Of a stretch of DNA of 64,000 bases, positions 57,714-64,000 are shown in pieces; the first letter of the stretch is position 1, and every line of letters begins with the position of its first letter. The position numbers and the translations under genes were made by a program. The stretch comes from Boesenbergia rotunda (lineage: Eukaryota > Streptophyta > Magnoliopsida > Zingiberales > Zingiberaceae). The DNA lies in NCBI GenBank assembly GCA_024364735.1, contig JAGFNQ010008779.1, positions 34,717-98,716 of the forward strand, in the 5' to 3' direction. Under the pieces are notes generated by a model that was not told the origin of the DNA, searched no databases, and was given only the letters and a program-made list of their open reading frames with translations.

Positions 57714-58734
57714 TGTAGGATCGATGTGTCCGCTAGTGGGGGGTCAATAACGATTTTCGGATCTTTCTTTGTACCTGCGTTGTTAGTTGCATAGCGGAAA
57801 CAATAATAAAAAAAACAAAACAACTGCTAACAAAAGATTTACTTGGTATCCACCCCGGTCGGGTGACTAATCCAAGAATCCGTCGTGGATCACTCCCCGG
57901 ATAACCTCCGGCTAGCCCTCGTCGCTCCTTGTGGGTGGAGAAACCTCACCACAATACCTTGAGAACCTCTGGCACAAAGACTACTTTTCCCTTAACCAAG
58001 ACAAATTCGTCAAGAATCTCAGCCACCATGAAGTCCTCTTTAAATAGGACTCGGGCTGAAACCCTCGCTACCAGTCGACTGCCCCCAGGGCAGTCGACTG
58101 GTGTCAGTGAAATTCGACCGTTGCACCCCAACGTTCGAATTCTCAGCCAACTCACCAGCTACTTACCAGTCGACTGCCCCCAGGGCAGTCGACTGGTCCC
58201 AGGGCTTAGACCTTTTTGTGAGTTCTATTAGTCGACTGCCCCCAGGCCAGTCGACTGGTCTCCTCACCCACCTAAGGTTACCCTTCCTGAGTACATTCCA
58301 CTCCGCACTCAAGCCTTAGGATTTCCCGAGTACAATCACACAGCACTCGTACCCTCACGACTCGACTGACTCCTCCATAGCAGCCTCGACTGTTGCTTTC
58401 GCGCCCTCTTCATCTTCGGCTCTCGTCCCTCGGATGCACGCAAGCCTCTAGCTTGCCACCATGCCATCCTTCACGCATGCCTCGAAGTCCGCGCCCATCA
58501 GCTCATCGTCCATGCTCTCCAAGGTTCCTCGGGTGCACACAAGCCTCCAGCTTGTCTCCATGCCACCCTTCACCGTACTGAGGCCGTCCAGTCAAGTCCA
58601 TATGTGTAACCTGTACATCCTGCACACTCAACATACACATATGAAATAACAAGGGTAAACCTAACTTAAACCCTTTGCCCAAACATCAAAATCTATGGTC
58701 ACTCCGGACCATCTTGGAGCTGATTGCTCCAACA
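57714..58734 (-). mobile_element. Family B LTR, copy 3 (1021 bp), 5' LTR
   Basis: TGTTGGAGCAATCAG…GATCCTACA on the minus strand, closely matching 52640-53655. CAGTCGACTG dyads (58074-58258) lie upstream of the minus-strand TATA (CCTATTTAAAG, 58038-58048). The outer flank GTATA (58735) matches neither CCTTC left of LTR 2 nor GACAG left of LTR 1. Confidence 0.88.
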
Positions 58735-60650
58735 GTATATACTCTATTTTTTTGTACAGTGCTATTTGTGGTACTAGCAGCATACTTGTCATTCCTCCCC
58801 TGTCACTTATTGATTGCGTAGATGATTTTGACAATCTACCAAACTATAATTGGTGCAATGTCGTGTACAATTTCATGGCTCCTCAGTTGGAAGCCATTAG
58901 AAAGGAGGTGACATTGAGACATAGACCACATGTAGGTGATTCAACCCAACCGACCAAGGCTCCCTTGCTCAAGGGATTTCCAAATATTTTGGCTGTAAGT
59001 TAGAGTACATATACCTACTCATATAATTTGATGATGAATATTATTTACTGATTATAATGATGTTGCAGGTATGGGTTACTGAACATATTAGTATTGCTGC
59101 TCCTGAACATCCTCATAGATTTCCAAGAATACTTCGCTGGACTTGGCCTAAAGCCCATGTTGAGAGTATCAAGAGGATGATAGACCGTGTGGCCACAAAT
59201 TTAATTATTGTTGGTTTAATTCCATTTGATATAGAGCATGATTTGGTACCTGACTACTCTCCTCCAACTCAACCACTTGAGGTACACTGTGAGGTATTAC
59301 AGCAGACACCAGAAGGAAGCCAGGCAGCACAAGGAACCGTACATGCCTTACAAATGAAAGCCTGCAATCAATGTATACAAAAACAAGAACAAATTGATAC
59401 CTTACAGCAATAATTAAATATAGCACTTAAAAGTTTAGAGAAGGCAAAAGTGAGACGACAACAGCCATCAGTGCCAAGGATCAAATTATTGCTCAGAAAG
59501 AAACAATAATTGCGGAAATGGAGTCCCAGCTGAAACAAAAAGATGAAATCATTGTTGAAAAGGATAAAATAATTGGTGACAAATATTCGCAGCTTAAAGA
59601 CTAAGATGAGCAAAATAAAAAAAGGATAGTTGTAAGAGAGACGATCATATTTCAGGCTAACCAAAGACTCATGAAGCTGCAAAAACAATTGGAAAGCAAA
59701 GGGTCAGATGAAGGTGAGCCACTTGCCAAAAAAAGGAAAATAACTAAGGTCAGACCAGACTACCAGGCCAAAGGCAAGGGCAAACAAGTTGTTTAGGATG
59801 AGGATGAGGATGAAGATGACGAGGCTCCTGCCCCATCAATTTCAGATATTACAACGCAAACAACAAAATCTGCGACCTCCACCTAAACAAACATATCTGA
59901 ACACCAGGCAGCTAAAGCTAAAGAATTTCAAAAGGTGAAAAGAAAAATCTTGAAGAATTCCAGGGCATTTTTTAAATAGAATAAAGATGCACAGATTGCT
60001 GAAACATTATTAAAGCTTAGTAAATTAAAGTGAGTTAGTTGTAATTGCGTTTGGAAATGTTTTGTAAAACAATGATGATCATTGATATTCATTAATAAAA
60101 TTTAATCATTCACATTGTTATTAAGTTGCCTATCTTATTTACATGTAGGTATGAGTTGAATCCAGTATGGTCCAATGGGACCTTTTCATTAGATATGCAA
60201 TCATTTTTGACAATATTTGATTGGAATGACTACACCACCGGGGATTGCATAAATTCATACTAGACAATTCTTGTAAATGAAGCAAAAACGTCTAACTCAC
60301 CATACCACCCCTCCATATTCTGTGGGGTGGGGTTTGATGTAAGTCAATTAGCTACTTGTTTTGTTATTTTTTTCTATGATTTAGTCCACTGACACTTCCT
60401 TTTTACTTAACATAGGAACTTTTTGAGGTGATTCACGCTCAGGCATTTAAACAAACAATTGCTACTGATACGGATAAGCCAATTAGATATATTATCTGTC
60501 CTCTAAATAATGCAGATGATCATTGACATCTAATGATTATTGACCTCGAGGAAGGTAGTATCCATCATTATAATTCTCTCGGCGCCACAGAAGGGTACAC
60601 TGCCAAATTTGAAAAAACTGTAAGTTTCCTATTTCATATATATACCTTTA
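58735..60650 (+). pseudogene. DUF1985 / Ulp1-like (C48) protease gene of transposon type, decayed
   Basis: Exon to 58994 (…DDFDNLPNYNW…LLKGFPNILA) joins by GT-AG to 59069 (VWVTEHISIA…FPRILRWTWPK), the DUF1985 pattern. A Gln/Lys-rich and acidic middle (59290-60020) has many stops. Then YELNPVWSNGTF…IFDWNDY (60150) and, after an intron, NADDH*HLMIIDLEEGSIHHY (60505-60570), the Ulp1 catalytic His region where the usual Trp is a TGA stop. Plant genes of this type are mostly carried by Mutator (Kaonashi-like) or CACTA transposons. The 5' end is cut by the LTR array and the 3' end by the next element. Confidence 0.72.
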
Positions 60651-60834
60651 CTAATGCAATATAATTGTTACTAATGTAACATCTGTGTAGGTGGCGTTTT
60701 TCATAGGAGCAATGATACTTGCAGCGACATTTCACAGCGAAAAATAAAAGCGACTGATGCGGCGCTTGCGTGGCGAAGTCCACATCTGCAAAAAATAATG
60801 AAGAGATGACTGCGGTTTTTTCTTAAATCGAAGC

Positions 60835-61275
60835 CCCGGCTCTTGCCCTAACTCTCCTTCCCTCTCCGCTGCTGCAAGTCCGCTCCCTCTCCTCCGCCGC
60901 AGCCCCCTCCCCGCAGCCCCAACTCTCCTTCCCTCTCCTCCCCCGCAAATCCCCTCCCCGCAGCCCCAACTCTCCTCCCCGTAATTCCCGCCATTCCTGA
61001 TCTCAAGCCTCTTCTCTTCCTCTCCTCCACGTGACGCCTCCTCAACCTGAGCTCCCTGACACAATCTTCCCCCCACGCGACGATGCCTCGACCCTCTTGC
61101 CCTAACTCTCCTTCCCTCTCCGCTGCCGCAAGTCCCCTCCCCTTGCCCTAACTCTCCATCCCTCTCATTTCAATTGCAGTCCCCTCCCTGCAGCCCCAAC
61201 TCTCCTTCCCTCTCCTCTCCTCGCCGCAAGTCCCCCCATTCCCGATCTCACGCCTCTTCTCTTGCAGCACGACCT
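60835..61275 (+). repeat. C/T-rich leader with repeated CCCTAACTCTCCTTCCCTCTC units
   Basis: The unit occurs about seven times in variants between 60845 and 61225, separated by CCGCAGCC- or CCGCAAGT-type pieces. Presumed 5' untranslated sequence or TIR interior. Open frames on either strand here are not genes. Confidence 0.7.
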
Positions 61276-61542
61276 CTCCACTTCGCTGGATCGCGATCCC
61301 TCGACGACGATCGTTCTCTTCTCTCCTCCATCAGTTGGTTACAAGGAGTCGAAGCCATACCCAGCGAAAGCCAGCAAGGGAATCAAGGAAGATTTTTCAG
61401 GCCAGGTGAGAGCAATTCATGTTCCATTTTTTTCAGTCCCAATCCTGCGGTGACTTTTCTCTTCAACTTAATTGAGTTGAGCTAAATTATGATAACTTTA
61501 CTTACTTGTCCTGCATTTTTATTAAATGTAGGTGAAAAACGT

Positions 61543-63707
61543 ATTATGGAAGAAGGAAAAATTGATTCAAATGAGGTGAAGGATAGCAATGATCATACGA
61601 ATCAAGACCCATCTTCATCTATTGTAAGTGAAGTCAAGCTTCCTGAGATTGGAATGACATTTTGTCTGAAGAAGAAGTTCGTACATTTTATAATTCCTAT
61701 GCTCAAAATGTTGGTTTCGGTATTTGCAAATTAGGTTGTAGAAATGGAGATGATGGAAAACAAAAATATTTCTCTATTGGATGTGCCAAAAATGGTAGGA
61801 AAGTATCTCAAGCAAAAAATATTTTATACCCTCGACCTTCTACTAAGACGAATTGTAAAGCTAAGATTAATGTTGCTATTCGCAATGATGGGAATTTTGT
61901 GATAACTAGTGTATGTCTTGATCACAATCATATCTTAAGTCCTGGAAAGTCACGACATTTTAGATGTAATAAAGTATTGGATTCAGCTACAAAAAGAAAA
62001 TTGGAATTGAATGATCAAGCTGGAATAACTTTAAGCAAAAGTTTTCAATCTTTTGTAGTTGAGGCTGGAGGCTATGAGAATTTGGCATTTGATGAAAGAA
62101 AATGTAGAAATTATATTTCAGAAGCTAGAAGGTTGAGGTTAGGGGATGGAGATGCTGAGGCTTTGAGTAATTATTTTTGTCGCATGCAAAGTAGGAACTC
62201 AAACTTTTTTTATGTGCTTGATTTAGATGGGGAATCTCGAATAAGAAATATTTTTTGGGCAGATGCAAGATGTAGGGCTGCATATGATTACTTTTCTGAT
62301 GTTGTGACTTTTGATACAACTTATTTGACTAATAGTTATGATATGCCATTTGCTCCATTTGTTGGGGTGAATCATCATGGTCAATCTATTTTGTTGGGAT
62401 GTGGATTATTATCAAGCGAAGACTCAGCAACTTTTATATGGTTGTTCAATTCTTGGTTAACATGTATGCTTGGACGTGCTCCAAAGGCTATAATCACAGA
62501 CCAATGTCGTGCCATGACAATTGCAATTAAAGAGGTATTTCCGAATTCTCATCATCGTCTGTGTCTTTGGCATATCATGAAAAAACTTCCAGCAAAGCTA
62601 GGTGGTCATGCTCAATACAAAATGATAAAGAAACAATTGAAGAATATTGTTTATAACTCACTTACAGTTAATGAGTGTGACGAGAATTGGTTGAAAATGA
62701 TTGAGGAGTATAATTTAGAGAACAATGATTGGTTGAAATCTTTGCATGAAGAACGGAATAGATGGATACCTGTATACGTTAAAGATAACTTTTGGGCAGG
62801 TATGTCCACATCTCAAAGAAGTGAAAGTATGAATGCATTTTTTGATGACTATGTTCATTCTAAAACATCCTTAAAGCAATTTGTTGAGCAGTATGATAGT
62901 GCATTGAAGAAAAAGATTGAGAATGAAAAACATTTGGATTTTATTTCTTTTAATTCTATCATGCCAGTTATTCTTGGTCATCCTATTGAAAGACAGTTTC
63001 AAAATGCCTACACTAACAACTTGTTTAAGTTGTTCCAAGATGAAATAAGAGGGTTGATGTTTTGCGATGCCTCATTGTTGAATGAAGAAGGGGCAACATT
63101 AATATTTGAAGTGGTAGAAACTATGTTGGGAAAAAATAGCGAACTTGTAAGAGAAGTTTCCTTTAGGGTACATTATACAGAGTTAGATTGCCAATTGAAG
63201 TGTGTGTGCCGTCTATTTGAGTTTCGGGGAATTTTATGTAGGCATGCGATCAAAGTGTTGATAAGAATGAAGGTTAATGAGGTTCCTATGAATTATATTA
63301 TGGACCGATGGCGCAAAGATTTAAAGCGTGGGTATCAAAGTATCAGTAATATCTATGATGATTATGGTTGTAGTGGAGAAAGACATCGGTATAATATTCT
63401 CACTCCATTGATACAAGAGGTTCAACAACTTGGTGCAAAAAATAATGATAGTTGTTCTGTTTTGGTGGAAATCTTGAAAGACACAAAGGAAAAACTTATT
63501 GCTATTGATCTTGAGCATTCAGGGGTTGAACAACTGAAAGAATTATCTACATCCGGTGCAAAAGCGATACATTCTCCATTAAAAGTAAGATCTCGAGGTC
63601 GTCCACCCACAAAGAGGAAACAATCCATGATTGAACAAATTGTGAAGAAATCAATTGTAAAGGCTCGAAAGAAGGTAAGTGATGCATATAATAGATACCT
63701 AAAATAA
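61543..63707 (+). CDS. FAR1-like MULE transposase, nearly intact (one frameshift)
   Basis: ATG at 61543 (MEEGKIDSNEVKDSN), after a probable intron end (TTTATTAAATGTAG, 61532). GMTF at 61653-61664 should run into SEEEVRTFYNSYAQN, but one base is missing near 61664, so the main 680-codon frame is offset. Domains: FAR1 zinc region (CKAKINV…CLDHNH), MULE DDE core with VTFDTTYLTNSY and AIITDQCRAM (both Asp kept), LCLWHIMKK, and SWIM finger CVCRLFEFRGILCRH. The C-terminus has RGRPPTKRK, an AT-hook-like motif. It would bind element ends and cut and paste. An alternative intron could bypass the frameshift. Compared with the MULE at 13637 it is much less decayed. Confidence 0.85.
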
Positions 63708-64000
63708 TTGAGTGGTCTTATTTTGTTGAAGTAGAATCATGTGATTTTAGCTAGTTTAAAATTAATTTCTAATCTATCTTACAGCTATGAAGCTTAGGGA
63801 GTCGATGAATTGATTGTGGAAGACTCATGGAAAAGTGCAAGCAAGGTGAGCCTACTAGTTGATTCATGTGCTTTTGTTCAAGTAGATTCAGTAGCATAGC
63901 ATTCAGTTACCAATTACTTTGAGATGCATCTGCAAAGGCAATTATTTTCTTATTTTTATTTTGATAGATATTTTAGGCTATCTGTTCTGCAGACGTATCT
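63708..64000 (+). mobile_element. Downstream non-coding part of the second MULE
   Basis: A/T-rich, no gene seen; AG-site sequence near 63780 could start a short 3' exon. Confidence 0.4.

Larger units (their letters stand above)
60690..64000 (+). mobile_element. Second Mutator-like element, 5' part (right end outside window)
   Basis: A FAR1-type transposase on the plus strand is preceded by a pyrimidine-rich leader and a segment beginning near GCGACATTTCACAGCGAAAA (60724) that could be the TIR. The exact left end is not resolved because the partner TIR is beyond 64000. It interrupts the Ulp1-type gene. Confidence 0.55.

Overview
This is nuclear DNA from a flowering plant, almost entirely nested transposable elements. 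The evidence is Ty1/copia-type retrotransposons primed by initiator Met-tRNA (TGGTATCAGAGC), FAR1-type Mutator transposases, a plant Helitron with an RPA gene, GT-AG introns and many LTRs. I cannot fix the species from sequence alone. I see no clearly single-copy host gene; the one possible exception is a two-exon gene at 28984-29655, beside or inside the Helitron.

Layout. 1-3297: minus-strand gag-only copia-like element, truncated by the window edge and inserted into an LTR (family A) that continues to 4500. 4501-8652: copia 3' end with family B LTR, then a third LTR (family I) split by a solo LTR with a perfect 5-bp target duplication (TSD). 8703-11937: minus-strand family A LTR carrying an internal duplication and a solo gypsy-type LTR. 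12.3-12.9 kb: array of dyads. 13637-22592: Mutator-like element (MULE) with terminal inverted repeats of about 1 kb and a decayed FAR1-type transposase. Its coding region is split by a complete 4-kb gag-only retroelement (TSD ATTTC), which itself holds a 384-bp Mutator-type MITE (9-bp TSD). 22803-28544: two more solo LTRs (TSDs AATGT and TAAAG).

About 29.8-43.0 kb: autonomous-type Helitron. It has an apparently intact 11-exon RPA70-like gene (477 aa), a RepHel gene with intact HUH and two-tyrosine motifs but a Walker A substitution and one frameshift, and a captured fragment of a SYLF-domain gene. 43384-49630: gypsy-type LTR split by a 2.27-kb solo LTR (TSD TTCCT), then a decayed copia 3' end with RNase H. 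49631-58734: LTR fragments followed by an LTR-internal-LTR-internal-LTR array of family B, with a 528-codon gag-like reading frame but no pol. 58735-60650: decayed DUF1985/Ulp1-protease gene. 60.7 kb to the end: 5' part of a second MULE with a nearly intact FAR1-like transposase.

How it works together: most retroelements here lack pol or are solo LTRs, so they would depend on proteins supplied elsewhere. The best candidates for function are the RPA-like protein, the second MULE transposase (one frameshift near its start) and the small two-exon gene. Three signals stand out. Several unrelated LTR families carry short-palindrome arrays just upstream of their TATA boxes. The gag-only LTRs carry an antisense tRNA/SINE-like pol III promoter module. 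One RepHel intron is exactly one unit of a 70-bp tandem duplication, as expected for recent intron gain.
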